The notes under the pieces were generated by a model, which saw only the letters and a program-made list of their open reading frames with translations, made no database searches and had not been told where the DNA came from. This document shows, piece after piece, positions 1-9,923 of a stretch of 53,657 bases of DNA. This DNA comes from Klebsiella pneumoniae (lineage in GTDB: Bacteria; Pseudomonadota; Gammaproteobacteria; Ga0077536). Each line of letters starts with the position of its first letter. Position 1 is the stretch's first letter. The stretch spans positions 1 to 53,657 of the forward strand of contig CAMCQE010000011.1 in the NCBI GenBank assembly GCA_945876945.1. Reading direction: 5' to 3'. A program made the position numbers and the translations under genes.

Positions 1-1578
1 CTGCAATTCGGCTTCCAGACTGCCGCCGAGGACGATGTCGGTGCCCCGACCGGCCATATTGGTGGCCACCGTGACGCTGCCCGGGCGCCCCGCCTGCGCC
101 ACGATGTGCGCTTCTTTTTCATGGAACTTGGCGTTTAGCACCTGGTGCGGAATGCCTTCCTTGCGCAGCATCTCGGATAGGAATTCTGAGCTTTCAATCG
201 AGGTGGTCCCCACCAGTACGGGCTGGCGGCGCGTGCGGCAATCTGCAATATCTTCGGCGATGGCTTTATATTTTTCGCGCGTCGTCAGAAACACCATGTC
301 GCCGAAGTCTTTGCGAACCATTGGACGGTGGGTGGGAATCACCACGACTTCGAGACCGTAAATTTGTTGGAATTCGTAGGCTTCGGTGTCTGCGGTACCG
401 GTCATGCCACCGAGCTTTTCGTAGATGCGGAAATAGTTCTGATAGGTGATAGAAGCCAAGGTCTGGTTCTCGAGCTGGATCGGCACGCCCTCTTTCGCTT
501 CCACAGCCTGATGCAAACCATCAGACCAGCGGCGACCCGGCATCGTGCGGCCGGTGAACTCATCGACAATCGTGACCTGAGCGTCTTTCACGACGTAATC
601 AACGTCGCGGGTAAAGAGGACATGCGCGCGCAAAGCGGCATTCAGGTGATGCATCAGCCCGATATTGGCGACGCCATAGAGACTCTCGCCGGCGGGGAGG
701 AGCCCGGCTTCCGACATCAAGCTCTCCACGTGCTCGTGGCCAAGTTCCGTGATGTGAACCTGGCGGGACTTTTCGTCGACCCAGTAGTCGCCGTCCCCCT
801 CTTCCTCCGGCTGACGGACGAGCTTGGGAATCAGCACATTAACCCGCGTGTACCAATCGCTACGGTCGTCCGAGGGGCCAGAAATAATCAGCGGGGTACG
901 CGCCTCGTCAATCAGAATCGAGTCGACTTCATCGACCACCGCGTAGACGAGCTCGCGTTGCACGCGCTGGTCTTGGGCGAAAACCATGTTGTCGCGGAGA
1001 TAATCAAAACCGAATTCGTTATTCGTGCCGTAGGTGATATCCGCCCCGTAAGCCTGACGACGTTCTTCTGATTCCATCCCCGAAACCACGCAGCCCACGC
1101 TGAGACCGAGAAACCGGTAGACCTTACCGATCCATTCGGAGTCGCGTCTGGCGAGGTAATCGTTGACGGTAATCACGTGAACCCCGCGCCCCGTCAGGGC
1201 GTTAAGGTAAACCGGCAGGGTCGCAACCAGGGTTTTACCTTCACCGGTCCGCATTTCAGCGATGCGCCCTTCATGCAACACGATGCCGCCGATCATCTGG
1301 ACGTCAAAGTGGCGCATATTGAGCGCTCGGCGCCCGGCCTCCCTGACGGTCGCGAACGCTTCCGGCAACAGGGCATCCAGACTTTCGCCGTTCGCGTGGC
1401 GCTGCCGGAAGGCTTCAGTTTTCGCACGAAGCGCATCGTCCGAGAGAGCTGACATCTCCGCTTCGCGGGCATTGATCGCCTCTACAGTGCGGCGCATTTT
1501 GCGCAGGATACGGTCGTTGCGGCTGCCAAACAGAGCGCGGAGCAACCGGCGAGGGAGCGAAACAGCGGTGTCGGTCAT
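1..1578 (-). CDS. secA: Preprotein translocase ATPase SecA (N-terminal 526 residues, cut by the window edge)
   Basis: SecA is the cytoplasmic ATPase that drives unfolded preproteins through SecYEG. The minus strand reads without interruption from ATG 1578 to the window edge. The protein begins [20 protein letters not shown] and carries Walker A MRTGEGKT at about residues 109-116, the [10 protein letters not shown] segment, the [20 protein letters not shown] block with the DEAD-like Walker B, a central preprotein-crosslinking region, and [13 protein letters not shown] just before the edge. E. coli SecA is about 900 residues, so roughly the C-terminal 40 per cent lies outside. The start is supported by GAGG five to six bases upstream. 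The gene is divergent from dciA; no secM-like ORF precedes it. No frameshift is seen in the visible part. Identification is near certain. Confidence 0.97.
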   Translation of the reverse strand, partial: MTDTAVSLPRRLLRALFGSRNDRILRKMRRTVEAINAREAEMSALSDDALRAKTEAFRQRHANGESLDALLPEAFATVREAGRRALNMRHFDVQMIGGIVLHEGRIAEMRTGEGKTLVATLPVYLNALTGRGVHVITVNDYLARRDSEWIGKVYRFLGLSVGCVVSGMESEERRQAYGADITYGTNNEFGFDYLRDNMVFAQDQRVQRELVYAVVDEVDSILIDEARTPLIISGPSDDRSDWYTRVNVLIPKLVRQPEEEGDGDYWVDEKSRQVHITELGHEHVESLMSEAGLLPAGESLYGVANIGLMHHLNAALRAHVLFTRDVDYVVKDAQVTIVDEFTGRTMPGRRWSDGLHQAVEAKEGVPIQLENQTLASITYQNYFRIYEKLGGMTGTADTEAYEFQQIYGLEVVVIPTHRPMVRKDFGDMVFLTTREKYKAIAEDIADCRTRRQPVLVGTTSIESSEFLSEMLRKEGIPHQVLNAKFHEKEAHIVAQAGRPGSVTVATNMAGRGTDIVLGGSLEAELQ

Positions 1579-1645
1579 ACGGTCCTCAGAGAACGACTGT
1601 CGGCGGGCAAGCCCTGATGAGGGGCACGGGTAAAATTGGGCCGCT

Positions 1646-1654
1646 AGTGTAACA
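1646..1654 (-). promoter_or_regulatory. Possible secA promoter, extended -10
   Basis: On the minus strand the intergenic region between secA and dciA contains TGTTACACT, a TGn-TACACT extended -10 element about 70 bases upstream of the secA ATG. A convincing -35 is not visible (TTAGCC lies 16 bases upstream). This is motif reading only. Confidence 0.35.
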
Positions 1655-1747
1655 GACAGCTTGCGACGGCTAATGTGACAGCCGCAGGGCACATGCCCGA
1701 TTCGCCACTAACGCAAATCACTCTATTTGGGAACGCAACGACAAAGC

Positions 1748-2050
1748 ATGAAACACCCCACCCGGATTGGTGCCATCGTGAGCGAGACACCAGCGCTCAA
1801 CCAGTTGGTACAGCGCGCGCGAGAACTGCAGGAGATTGATCGAACGGTGGGCGAGTGGTTACCGGAACTATTGCGTGACCGGGTGAAAGTGGCGGTAACG
1901 CGCGGCGACACTCTCGTGCTCATTGCAGAGTCCGCTGTCTGGGCCACGCGCCTGCGGTATGAGATCCCGGAACTGCTGGAGCAGGCGCGTGCCACTCAGG
2001 CTCTGGCGCACATCGAAAGAATTCAGGTCAGAGTGGAAAACCCGACCTAG
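1748..2050 (+). CDS. dciA: DciA-like DUF721 protein (putative DnaB helicase loader/regulator)
   Basis: Small protein of 100 residues from ATG 1748 (MKHPTRIGAIVSETPALNQL). The second half, with GDTLVLIAESAVWATRLRYE and a PELLEQAR helix, matches the DUF721 fold, in which a basic helical N-terminus is followed by a KH-like domain. DciA proteins recruit the replicative helicase in bacteria without DnaC; this is family knowledge. In many Gammaproteobacteria the gene lies between lpxC and secA, exactly as here. An upstream in-frame TTG at 1727 would add seven residues; I prefer the ATG, although neither has a strong ribosome binding site. The stop codon lies in the loop of the hairpin at 2039-2060. 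Family assignment is fairly sure; helicase loading here is inferred. Confidence 0.8.
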   Translation: MKHPTRIGAIVSETPALNQLVQRARELQEIDRTVGEWLPELLRDRVKVAVTRGDTLVLIAESAVWATRLRYEIPELLEQARATQALAHIERIQVRVENPT

Positions 2051-2060
2051 GGGTCGGGTT
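2039..2060 (-). terminator. Intrinsic terminator shared by lpxC (minus) and dciA (plus)
   Basis: AACCCGACC at 2039-2047 and GGTCGGGTT at 2052-2060 form a perfect 9-bp stem with a 4-base loop. Read on minus, just after the lpxC stop, the stem ends in GGGTTTTCC, giving a short U-tract. Read on plus the tract is weak. The dciA stop codon TAG occupies the loop. Confidence 0.75.
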
Positions 2061-2066
2061 GGGCGC

Positions 2067-2978
2067 TTAGTGCGCCGGCATCGGCTGCATGTAGGCGATG
2101 GGCGCATCCTCATGCGCATCGAAAGTCACCTGTTCCCAGGCGCTCTGGGTCGCCAGCAACTTGCGTAACAACTGATTGTTCAATTCATGGCCCGACTTGT
2201 GACCATGGAAGGCGCCAATGAGGCTGTGACCCAAGAGGTAAAGGTCGCCAATGGCATCCAGAATTTTGTGTTTGACGAACTCGTCCTCGTAGCGGAGGCC
2301 GTCTTCGTTCAACACGCGGTAGTCATCAACCACGACCGCGTTGTCCAGGCTGCCGCCGAGCGCGAGGTTGCGTCCGCGTAACCATTCCACTTCCCGCATG
2401 AAGCCGAAAGTTCTGGCGCGGCTGACCTCTTTCACAAACGAGGTCGTGGAGAAGTCGATTTCAGCGTGCTTGCTGCTTTGCTGGAAGAAGGGGTGGTCGA
2501 ATTCGATGGCGAAAGAGACTTTGAAACCGGAGAACGGCTCAAACCGGGCCCACTTGTCCCCGTCGCTGACCGAAATACTTTTCTTGATGCGGATGAATCG
2601 CTTGGGAGCGCTCTGTTCCTGGAAGCCGGCGGATTGGAGCAAAAATACGAATGGCCCCGCGCTCCCGTCCATGATCGGCACTTCAGAGGCGCTCAAATCA
2701 ACATAGGCGTTGTCGATGCCGAGGCCCGCGAAGGCCGACAGCAGGTGCTCGACAGTGGAGATTCGGACGCCTTCACGGATGAGGCTGGTGGAGAGGCTGG
2801 TGTCGCCGACGTTTTCTGCGCGGGCCGGAATTTCCATCACCGGGTCTAAATCGATCCGGCGAAAGACAATGCCTTTGTCGACTGCGGCGGGTCTTAGCGT
2901 GACCAGCACCTTTTTGCCAGTGTGGAGGCCGACGCCGGTCGCGCGGATGACATTTTTAAGCGTTCGTTGATTCAACAT
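2067..2978 (-). CDS. lpxC: UDP-3-O-acyl-N-acetylglucosamine deacetylase LpxC
   Basis: Zinc-dependent deacetylase that commits UDP-3-O-acyl-GlcNAc to lipid A synthesis in the cytoplasm. The 303-residue product has the usual length (E. coli 305). Zinc ligands fall where expected: His78 in STVEHLLSA, His237 and Asp241 in [14 protein letters not shown]. The catalytic His264 lies in [17 protein letters not shown] is also present. It is the last gene of the dcw cluster, 149 bases downstream of ftsZ, and is followed by an intrinsic terminator. In E. coli LpxC is degraded by FtsH through its C-terminal tail; the tail here ends MQPMPAH and differs, so turnover cannot be predicted. Confidence 0.97.
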   Translation of the reverse strand: MLNQRTLKNVIRATGVGLHTGKKVLVTLRPAAVDKGIVFRRIDLDPVMEIPARAENVGDTSLSTSLIREGVRISTVEHLLSAFAGLGIDNAYVDLSASEVPIMDGSAGPFVFLLQSAGFQEQSAPKRFIRIKKSISVSDGDKWARFEPFSGFKVSFAIEFDHPFFQQSSKHAEIDFSTTSFVKEVSRARTFGFMREVEWLRGRNLALGGSLDNAVVVDDYRVLNEDGLRYEDEFVKHKILDAIGDLYLLGHSLIGAFHGHKSGHELNNQLLRKLLATQSAWEQVTFDAHEDAPIAYMQPMPAH

Positions 2979-3026
2979 CGGACCCCTGCTCCTCCTGCCC
3001 AGACCATCAGTGGGCGAATGTTACCA

Positions 3027-3044
3027 CGCGAGGTCAGGCTCGCG
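3027..3044 (-). other. 6-bp dyad upstream of lpxC
   Basis: CGCGAG, a 6-base spacer and CTCGCG form a perfect inverted repeat in the ftsZ-lpxC intergenic region. On minus it is preceded by a T-run and followed by TGGTAACATT, which could contain a -10 like element. It may be an operator or a weak stem; no function is assigned. Little else stands out in 2979-3127. Confidence 0.3.
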
Positions 3045-3127
3045 AAAAACCAGATGCAGGCGTCCATACAGCCCTGTCGCCACTGTGGCGGCGACCGGCT
3101 GAATCATCGGTGAACGCCGGTTGTCGT

Positions 3128-4375
3128 TCAGTCTGCCTGTCGACGCAGGAAAGCCGGGATATCAAGGTAATCCGGGCCCGATCGCGGCTGCCCCGAATTC
3201 CCGATGGGATCACGGCGCTCCGGCTTGTTGCGGAGAAACGGCGGCACATCGAGTCCTTTGTACTGATTCTCCGGCTGACTCGCCGCTGCCGGCTCCGGGT
3301 TCGCGGCAATCGTCGGCGCGACCACAACAATCGGCGGAGTCACCGTCGGCACTTCCCGAATTTCAGCTGCCGGCGGGGTTTCAACGACGCGCGGAGCGTC
3401 CTGTTTGGCGCGCGCGGCGTCCCCGGAAATCCCGGTCGCCACCACGGTCACCCGAACCTCACCGTCGCTGGACGGGTCGATCACGGTGCCCACCACCACG
3501 GTGGCGTTTTCCGAGGCGAAGCTGCGCACGACGTTGCCCACGTCTTCAAACTCGCCCAGGGTCAAATCTGCGCCAGCCGTGATGTTCACCAAAATGCCCT
3601 TGGCACCGGAGAGATTGATGTCCTCGAGCAGAGGGCTGGAAATCGCGGCATTGGCGGCATCGGTGGCGCGGGAAGGTCCACGACCGCGTCCGCTGCCCAT
3701 CATGGCCATGCCCATTTCCGTCATCACCGTCCGCACGTCGGCGAAGTCGACGTTGATGAGACCGGGGCTGGTAATCAACTCGGCAATGCCGGCCACCGCG
3801 CCCAGCAGCACATCGTTCGCGGCTTTAAATGCGTTCAGCACGCTGACGTCGCGCCCCAGCACGGCAACCAGTTTTTCGTTCGGGACGGTAATTAACGAAT
3901 CGACATGCTGGCTCAGTTCTCTGATGCCATGCGTCGCGCACTGGGCCCGTTTAGAGCCTTCAAAACTGAAAGGACGAGTCACGACGGCGACCGTCAGAAT
4001 GCCTTTTTCACGCGCGATTTCGGCCACGATCGGCGCCGCGCCGGTGCCCGTGCCGCCGCCCATGCCGGCGGTGATGAAAACCATGTCGGCACCCTCCAGC
4101 AAATCGCTGATGCGGTCACGGTCTTCCAGTGCGGCCTGCCGGCCCACTTCAGGATTAGCGCCAGCACCCAACCCGCGGGTGATATCACCGCCGAGCTGCA
4201 GCACTGTTTTCACGGTCGAGGCACGCAGTGCCTGCGCATCGGTGTTGGCGCAGATGAATTCCACGCCTTCGATGTTGGCCCCCACCATGTGTTGGACGGC
4301 ATTGCCGCCGCCACCGCCGATGCCGATGACCTTGATCACCGCCGATTTGCTATAGGCGTCCATCACTTCAAACAT
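3128..4375 (-). CDS. ftsZ: Cell division GTPase FtsZ
   Basis: Tubulin-like GTPase forming the Z ring at mid-cell. The 415-residue protein has GIGGGGGNAVQHM near residue 18, ICANTDAQAL, the tubulin signature GGGTGTGA at 107-114, and NVDFADVRTVM in the T7 loop region. A proline- and alanine-rich linker follows (about 320-395), then the C-terminal peptide DYLDIPAFLRRQAD that binds FtsA and ZipA. The start ATG 4375 has GGAGG (4383-4387 on minus) seven bases upstream, one of the best Shine-Dalgarno matches in the window, fitting the high demand for FtsZ. A second in-frame ATG is four codons inside. The 149-base gap before it (4376-4524) could hold a dedicated promoter (TGGTATTAA, extended -10 like). 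Confidence 0.98.
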   Translation of the reverse strand: MFEVMDAYSKSAVIKVIGIGGGGGNAVQHMVGANIEGVEFICANTDAQALRASTVKTVLQLGGDITRGLGAGANPEVGRQAALEDRDRISDLLEGADMVFITAGMGGGTGTGAAPIVAEIAREKGILTVAVVTRPFSFEGSKRAQCATHGIRELSQHVDSLITVPNEKLVAVLGRDVSVLNAFKAANDVLLGAVAGIAELITSPGLINVDFADVRTVMTEMGMAMMGSGRGRGPSRATDAANAAISSPLLEDINLSGAKGILVNITAGADLTLGEFEDVGNVVRSFASENATVVVGTVIDPSSDGEVRVTVVATGISGDAARAKQDAPRVVETPPAAEIREVPTVTPPIVVVAPTIAANPEPAAASQPENQYKGLDVPPFLRNKPERRDPIGNSGQPRSGPDYLDIPAFLRRQAD

Positions 4376-4524
4376 GTCATATCCTCCATATCAGTTCGGC
4401 GGTATCCGCTTTTAATTGGCTGCGGACTTGGGCCGATCGAGTTAATACCAGCGTTTAAATCAACCAAAGACGCGCGCCCCGCCAAACACCCAAGCCCTGG
4501 AGCCGGGGTCTGGCACGAGCCACG

Positions 4525-5763
4525 TTAAAAATTTCCCTGAAACCAGGCCTTCATTCTTTCCAGCGCTCCCACCATCTGCTCCTGTCGGCCACTCCGCTGT
4601 GCCGGACCCGCCTTCGCCTTCCGCGCCGCTTCCAGCAACAGGCCAACGCCTGTGGCATAAACCGGATTGCGGACCACCTCGACCAGACCGGTGACATGCT
4701 GGGGAATGCCCAGTCGTACCGGCATGTTGAAAACCTCTTCAGCGAGTTCAATTGCGCCTTCCATGCGGGAGCCGCCACCGGTTAACACCACACCCGCCGC
4801 GATCATGTTTTCGAAACCGCTGCGCTTGAGTTCGGCCTGCACGAGGCCAAACAGCTCTTCGTAGCGCGGCTCCACCACCTCGGCCAGGGTCTGACGCTCC
4901 AGACGGCGCGGCGCACGGTCGCCGACGCTGGGCACTTCGATGGTTTCATTCACATTGGCCAGCTGGGGCATGGCGCAGGCGTAGCGGAGCTTCAGATCTT
5001 CCGCGTGGTGAGTCGGCGTGCGCAGGGCGACCGCAATGTCATTGGTCACCTGGTCGCCAGCGATAGGAATGACCGCCGAGTGGTGAATGGCGCCGTGCAC
5101 GAATACGGCGATATCGGTGGTCCCGCCGCCGATGTCGCACAGGCACACGCCCAGATCTTTTTCATCGTCGGCGAGGACGGCCGCCGAAGACGCCACCTGC
5201 TGCAGAATGAGATCGTCGTCGTTCAGACCACAGCGCCGGACGCATTTGATGATGTTCTGCGCCGCGCTTTCGGCGCCGGTCACGATATGAACCCGCGCCT
5301 CGAGGCGCACCCCGGACATGCCAATGGGTTCGCGAATGCCGTCCTGACCGTCGATGATGTATTCCTGCGCCAGCACATGCAGGATTTTCTGGTCGGAAGG
5401 AATCGCCACCGCCTTGGCCGCATCCAGCACGCGGTCTTTGTCGCTCTGAGTGACCTCGCCATCCCTGATGGCGACGATGCCGTTGGAATTCAGGCTGCGC
5501 ACATGGCCACCCGAGATGCCGGCGGAGACTGCCTTGATTTCACAGCCGGCCATCATTTCGGCTTCTTCCACGGCGCGCTGGATCGATTGCACGGTGGAAT
5601 CGATGTTCACCACCACGCCCCTCTTCAGGCCGCGCGAAGGGTGCGAGCCGAGTCCAATGACTTCCACGGTACCGTCCTCGCCTATCTCACCCACCAAGGC
5701 AACCACCTTGGAAGTGCCAATATCGAGTCCGACGATGAGGTTCTTGTCCTGCTTCCTGAGCAT
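4525..5763 (-). CDS. ftsA: Cell division protein FtsA (actin-like Z-ring anchor)
   Basis: Actin/Hsp70-fold ATPase that tethers FtsZ to the inner membrane and recruits later division proteins. From ATG 5763 the product is 412 residues. LIVGLDIGTSKVVALVGE near the N-terminus is the phosphate-1 loop; LCDIGGGTTDIAVF is phosphate-2; AAGVVLTGGGSRMEGA is the adenosine motif. The C-terminus MKAWFQGNF is the short amphipathic membrane-targeting helix typical of FtsA. The open frame extends upstream into ftsQ but that stretch shows no similarity, so ATG 5763 is chosen. It lies 37 bases after ftsQ and before ftsZ, the standard order. Confidence 0.97.
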   Translation of the reverse strand: MLRKQDKNLIVGLDIGTSKVVALVGEIGEDGTVEVIGLGSHPSRGLKRGVVVNIDSTVQSIQRAVEEAEMMAGCEIKAVSAGISGGHVRSLNSNGIVAIRDGEVTQSDKDRVLDAAKAVAIPSDQKILHVLAQEYIIDGQDGIREPIGMSGVRLEARVHIVTGAESAAQNIIKCVRRCGLNDDDLILQQVASSAAVLADDEKDLGVCLCDIGGGTTDIAVFVHGAIHHSAVIPIAGDQVTNDIAVALRTPTHHAEDLKLRYACAMPQLANVNETIEVPSVGDRAPRRLERQTLAEVVEPRYEELFGLVQAELKRSGFENMIAAGVVLTGGGSRMEGAIELAEEVFNMPVRLGIPQHVTGLVEVVRNPVYATGVGLLLEAARKAKAGPAQRSGRQEQMVGALERMKAWFQGNF

Positions 5764-5800
5764 AGTGGGTGTCAGCCTGTGGGTTCCGCTAGGTTTAAAG

Positions 5801-6589
5801 TCATGGGGCTTTGGCCGGTTTGGCCAATTTGGGCGGTAAAGCCGAGGGCGTGCGTTCCTTGACCGCAAAGCCATTCGTATAGCGCAGGTCGATGCTGGCG
5901 ACCTTGGACCAGTTCTCGCGCAGAATCCGGGGCCAGGCCCGTACCAGTCGATCCAGCCGCTCGTCGATGAAATGACGTCCCAGCAACAGGACGGTGCCGT
6001 CTTCCAGATCGATGCGCGAGGCGCGCCGATCGGAGAGCGCCAGGGATTTGATCTTCAGCCCGAGTTTGGCCAGCCGAGCGCTCGCCTGCAGATAGGTTGA
6101 CCAGACGTCCGCCTCGCTGCCCACCGGCCCGTGTACCTTCACCAACCCGCTCGGGAATGTTGCGAGTGCCGGCGAGAACACCTGCGCCTTGTCGCTGAGC
6201 AAGGCGTTCGCGCCCCAGCGCGCCACCGGCTGCTGCTCGATAACGCTGACATGGATGGCGTCCGGCCAAACGCGCGCCACGCTCACATCGCGGACCCAGG
6301 GTTCCTGCAGGATGCGGGTGCGGATTTCCCCCACATCGACCTGAAAGAAGCCCCCCTTCACAGAGCCGCTCACCAAAGCCTGCATGGGCGCCGGCGCCAG
6401 ATATCGAAAGTCGCCGTCGACTGTGATCTTGCGAATGGGAAACGCGTCGGGGTCCTGCAAGTTTTGATGCAGACTCGAGCCCCCGAACGCGAGCGCCAAC
6501 AGCACGGGCAACCACAGCCAGCGGGCGAGATTCCGCGACGGCGGCGGCAACGGGGCGGCCTGCGCGCGCTGCGGTTTGGCGGCGGTCAT
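5801..6589 (-). CDS. ftsQ: Cell division protein FtsQ
   Basis: Bitopic divisome protein linking early cytoplasmic and late periplasmic division proteins through FtsB and FtsL. The 262-residue product has a proline-rich cytoplasmic tail, one transmembrane segment (WLWLPVLLALAFG, about 24-37), a POTRA domain beginning FPIRKITVDGDFRYLAPAPM and containing ILQEPWVRDVSVARVWPDAI, then the beta domain with DGTVLLLGR. The length matches the family (E. coli 276). The start overlaps the ddl stop as ATGA, implying translational coupling. Confidence 0.94.
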   Translation of the reverse strand: MTAAKPQRAQAAPLPPPSRNLARWLWLPVLLALAFGGSSLHQNLQDPDAFPIRKITVDGDFRYLAPAPMQALVSGSVKGGFFQVDVGEIRTRILQEPWVRDVSVARVWPDAIHVSVIEQQPVARWGANALLSDKAQVFSPALATFPSGLVKVHGPVGSEADVWSTYLQASARLAKLGLKIKSLALSDRRASRIDLEDGTVLLLGRHFIDERLDRLVRAWPRILRENWSKVASIDLRYTNGFAVKERTPSALPPKLAKPAKAP

Positions 6590-7536
6590 ACGGCACGCTC
6601 AAAACTCAAGGCCAGGATGCGCAAGACCAGTTCCTCGAAGCGCCAGCCGAAAGCGCTGGCGGCCATCGGAACGAGCGAGTGGTCGGTCATGCCCGGCACG
6701 GTGTTCAGTTCAATGAAATGGGGCTGGCCATTGGCATCCAGCATGAAATCAACCCGGCCCCAGGCGCTCGCGCCCAGCGCCGTAAAGGCCCGCAGGCCCT
6801 GTTCGGCGAGGCGAGCTTCAAGCTCGGCGTCAAGCCCGCAGGGGCAAATATATTTCGTGGTATTCGCGAGATACTTGGCTTCGTAGTCGTAGAACTGGCG
6901 GGGAGTTTCGAGCTTGATCAGGGGCAGGGTCTGGCCGTCAACGATCGACAGCGTGTACTCACCACCGCTCACCCAGGACTCCGCGAGCACCGCGCTGTCG
7001 AACCGGGTTGCGAGTGATATCGCGGCCGGCAGATCGCTCGCCTGTTCAACTTTGCTAACACCCACGCTGGACCCTTCATGGGCCGGTTTCACCGCCATGG
7101 GCAGGCCGATCCGGGCAACGACTTCCTCGAGGTTCGAGTGCTCGTCCACCACCATGAAATTCGGGGTGGGAATGCCAACGCTCTGCCAGATTTGTTTGCT
7201 GCGGATCTTGTCCATAGCGAGTGCGCAACCCAGCACGTCGCTGCCGGTAAACGGAATGCCGGCGAGTCCCAGCGCGCCCTGCAGGAGTCCGTCTTCGCCG
7301 CCACGCCCGTGCAGCGCGATGAACACCCGGTCGGGTTGGCGCGCCAGCAGTTCGGGCAGGTCGCCGGCGCGAAAATCCATGGCTTCCACGCTAACCCCGG
7401 CGCGTGCCAGGGCAGCAGTCACCGCCGCACCGCTACGCAAGGACACCTCGCGCTCGGCGCTGTCGCCGCCCATCAGCACCACGACTCGGCCCGCCCGCGC
7501 CACGACGCTCGCTGCATCAAACTCACGCGCGCTCAT
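6586..7536 (-). CDS. ddl: D-alanine--D-alanine ligase
   Basis: ATP-grasp ligase making the D-Ala-D-Ala dipeptide added by MurF. The 316-residue product shows VVLMGGDSAEREVSLRSG, FIALHGRGGEDGLLQGALGL, KPAHEGSSVGVSKV (ATP binding) and the metal-binding FIELNTVPGMTDHSLVP. It is the DdlB type found inside dcw clusters. It overlaps murB upstream and ftsQ downstream by 4 bases each (ATGA), so translation is probably coupled. The first 15 residues before VVVLMGG are poorly conserved, but no better start is present. Confidence 0.96.
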   Translation of the reverse strand: MSAREFDAASVVARAGRVVVLMGGDSAEREVSLRSGAAVTAALARAGVSVEAMDFRAGDLPELLARQPDRVFIALHGRGGEDGLLQGALGLAGIPFTGSDVLGCALAMDKIRSKQIWQSVGIPTPNFMVVDEHSNLEEVVARIGLPMAVKPAHEGSSVGVSKVEQASDLPAAISLATRFDSAVLAESWVSGGEYTLSIVDGQTLPLIKLETPRQFYDYEAKYLANTTKYICPCGLDAELEARLAEQGLRAFTALGASAWGRVDFMLDANGQPHFIELNTVPGMTDHSLVPMAASAFGWRFEELVLRILALSFERAV

Positions 7537-8483
7537 GGGCGAACCTCCCCAGCGGCGAAGTCACCCAGAATGCGGACTTCGGATTCGAGGGCGACGCCGG
7601 CGTGCGCCCACACGGCGGCTTGCACATCGAGCATCAGACCTTCGATGTCGGCCGCGGTAGCGGCGCCATCGTTAATGATGAAATTGGCGTGCTTGGGCGA
7701 GACATAAGCGCCGCCCCGCACTGCGCCTTTGGCGCCCGCGGCTTCGATGAGGCGTCCGGCAAAATCGCCAGGCGGGTTCTTGAAGACCGAGCCGCAACTC
7801 GGCAAACCCAGCGGCTGTGAAGCGCCGCGCGCCCGAAGCAGCGCTTTGACTTTTGAACCGGCGCCGTCGTTCTTGCCCAGTTTGAGCACGCCCGCCGCGA
7901 ACCACTCCTCGTGCAGGCCATCGATGTGGCGATAGGCGGCGCGGAACTCAGACGCCGCGCGGGTCTTCAACACGCCGTCGCGCCCGAGCGTTTCGACGCT
8001 CTCCACCAACTCCCAAATCTCGTGGCCAAACGCACCGGCGTTCATCGCGAGCGCGCCGCCGATGGTGCCGGGAATGCCGGACAGAAATTCGCCGCCGCCG
8101 AGGTGGCGGCTTGCCGCCTGCCGGGCAAGCTTGGCGCAAGCCACCCCGGCGCCCGCATAAGCGGTGTGTTCATCGCGCCAGATGAGCTTGCCCAAAGCGG
8201 TGGCGGTAGCAATGACGGTGCCGCGTAAGCCGCCATCGCGCACCAGCAAATTGCTGCCGAAGCCCACCCAGGTGAGGGGTTCGTCGCGCGGGGCCGCCCG
8301 CAGATACGCGGCAAGATCGGCCACATCGAGCGGCTCAAAAAAGCGTTCAACAGCACCGCCCGCGCGCCAGGTGCAATGGCGGGCCATGGGTTCGTTAAAG
8401 CGCAGGCGCCCGCGCAGCGGCACTTCGCGCAACCATGCGAGATTCATCTCTTGCCCGGCGCCACTGTCATCGCCCTCCACCAT
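7533..8483 (-). CDS. murB: UDP-N-acetylenolpyruvoylglucosamine reductase MurB
   Basis: FAD enzyme that reduces UDP-GlcNAc-enolpyruvate to UDP-MurNAc with NADPH. VGFGSNLLVRDGGLRG and FLSGIPGTIGGALAMNAGAFG are the FAD-binding signatures, and PSCGSVFKNPPG holds the conserved catalytic serine. At 316 residues without the extra E. coli-type insert it looks like the shorter, type II form. The frame is open to 8513 (GTG-ATG), but ATG 8483 has AGGAGAGA about nine bases upstream and is preferred; ATG near 8447 (MNLAWLREVPLRG) is a further possibility. It follows murC by 30 bases and overlaps ddl by 4. Confidence 0.94.
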   Translation of the reverse strand: MVEGDDSGAGQEMNLAWLREVPLRGRLRFNEPMARHCTWRAGGAVERFFEPLDVADLAAYLRAAPRDEPLTWVGFGSNLLVRDGGLRGTVIATATALGKLIWRDEHTAYAGAGVACAKLARQAASRHLGGGEFLSGIPGTIGGALAMNAGAFGHEIWELVESVETLGRDGVLKTRAASEFRAAYRHIDGLHEEWFAAGVLKLGKNDGAGSKVKALLRARGASQPLGLPSCGSVFKNPPGDFAGRLIEAAGAKGAVRGGAYVSPKHANFIINDGAATAADIEGLMLDVQAAVWAHAGVALESEVRILGDFAAGEVRP

Positions 8484-8513
8484 GAGTTTCTGTCTCTCTC
8501 CTGTTCGCATCAC

Positions 8514-9923
8514 TTAAACGGGCTCGTACTGCAAACGTTCCGCGATGCGCCCAATGCTGCCGGCCCCCAGCAGCATCACCAAATCGCCTTCCTGCACCAC
8601 ACCCGCCAGCGCTTCCATGAGCTTGTCGGGCCCGGAAACAAACACCGGGTCGACGGTGCCCCGGCCACGAATCGAGCGACACAGCGCGCGCGCATCGGCA
8701 CCCGGCAGCGGTTTTTCGCCGGCGCTGTAGATATCCAGCAGCAGCAGCACGTCGACGGCGCTGAGCACCTCGGCAAAGTCCTCGAACAAATCGCGCGTGC
8801 GGGTGTAGCGATGGGGCTGGAAGGCCAGCACCAGACGCGTGCCGGCCCAACTCTCGCGCGCGGTGCGAATCATCGCGGCGAGCTCGCGCGGGTGATGCCC
8901 GTAGTCATCGATAAGGGTCACCGTGGCGCTGCCGATGCGGGTACGGCCGCGCACCTGGCAGCGCCGCCCCACGCCCTGAAAATGGGACAGGGCGCGGGCC
9001 ACTGCGGCATCCGGAATGCCTAACTCACCGGCCACCGCGATAGCGGCCAGCGCATTGAGCGCATTGTGTCGTCCGGGCATGTTCAGCGTGACCTTGAACG
9101 CTTCGGACATGCCGCGTCGCTGCACGCTGAAACTCGAACGCATGCCGCGCAGTTCAATATCGAAGCCCCGCACGTCGGCGTCCTGCTGCTGGCCATAGGT
9201 GATCACGCGGGTGTGGAGCTGGTCCACCAGCGAAGCGGCCTCGGCGTCGTCGGCGCAGATCACGGCCACGCCGTAGAAAGGCAGGCGGCGGAAGAAGTCG
9301 CGGAAACTGCCGCGCAGGCGGTCGAAATCCTGCTGGTAGGTATCCATGTGGTCGGCGTCGATATTGGTCAACACCGCGATCAAGGGATTGAGCAGCAGAA
9401 AGGACGCATCGCTCTCGTCGGCTTCAGCGACGAGATAATGGCCGGTGCCCAGACGGGCGTGGGAGTCGGCGCTGTGCAGCAGCCCGCCAATCACAAAGGT
9501 CGGGTCGAGCCCGCCTTCGGCCAACACGCTCGCCACCAGACTGGTGGTCGTGGTCTTGCCATGGGTGCCGGCAATGGCGATGCCGCTGCGGAAACGCATG
9601 AGTTCCGCGAGCATTTCGGCGCGCGGCACAATCGGCACCCGCCGCGCGCGCGCCGCGACCAGCTCCGGGTTGTCGGCCGGAATCGCGCTGGAATAGACCA
9701 CGACATCCGCCGCGGCCGCGTGTTCTGCGCTATGGCCTACGGCAATCGTCACGCCGAGCCGCGCGAGTTGCTCGGTCATGCGGTTGGCGGACTGATCTGA
9801 GCCCGACACCGCGTAGCCCAGGTTATGCAGCACTTCTGCAATGCCGCCCATGCCCGCCCCACCGATGCCCACAAAATGGATTCGTTTGACGTTATGCATT
9901 GGCAGGGTGTCGACCTTATGCAT
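8514..9923 (-). CDS. murC: UDP-N-acetylmuramate--L-alanine ligase MurC
   Basis: First of the four ATP-dependent Mur ligases, adding L-Ala to UDP-MurNAc. The N-terminal UDP-binding domain opens [18 protein letters not shown], the ATP loop is [14 protein letters not shown], and DADHMDTY and [10 protein letters not shown] are typical MurC segments of the central and C-terminal domains. ATG 9923 gives 469 residues, with TGGAG about eight bases upstream, and overlaps the murG stop by 8. ATG 9899, eight codons in, is the alternative. The open frame continues further upstream inside murG but is unlikely to be used. Confidence 0.96.
   Translation of the reverse strand: MHKVDTLPMHNVKRIHFVGIGGAGMGGIAEVLHNLGYAVSGSDQSANRMTEQLARLGVTIAVGHSAEHAAAADVVVYSSAIPADNPELVAARARRVPIVPRAEMLAELMRFRSGIAIAGTHGKTTTTSLVASVLAEGGLDPTFVIGGLLHSADSHARLGTGHYLVAEADESDASFLLLNPLIAVLTNIDADHMDTYQQDFDRLRGSFRDFFRRLPFYGVAVICADDAEAASLVDQLHTRVITYGQQQDADVRGFDIELRGMRSSFSVQRRGMSEAFKVTLNMPGRHNALNALAAIAVAGELGIPDAAVARALSHFQGVGRRCQVRGRTRIGSATVTLIDDYGHHPRELAAMIRTARESWAGTRLVLAFQPHRYTRTRDLFEDFAEVLSAVDVLLLLDIYSAGEKPLPGADARALCRSIRGRGTVDPVFVSGPDKLMEALAGVVQEGDLVMLLGAGSIGRIAERLQYEPV

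Noticed and set aside
1727-1747. TTG start for dciA
   Set aside because: Adds seven non-conserved residues without a better ribosome site; ATG 1748 is simpler.
3405-4355. Long plus-strand open frame (316 codons) opposite ftsZ
   Set aside because: Antisense of a conserved gene in GC-rich DNA; no domain, no ribosome site, composition rich in Ser, Thr, Pro and Ala.
5005-5862. Plus-strand open frame opposite ftsA
   Set aside because: Antisense shadow rich in His, Asp and Arg; ftsA on minus has full actin-fold motifs.
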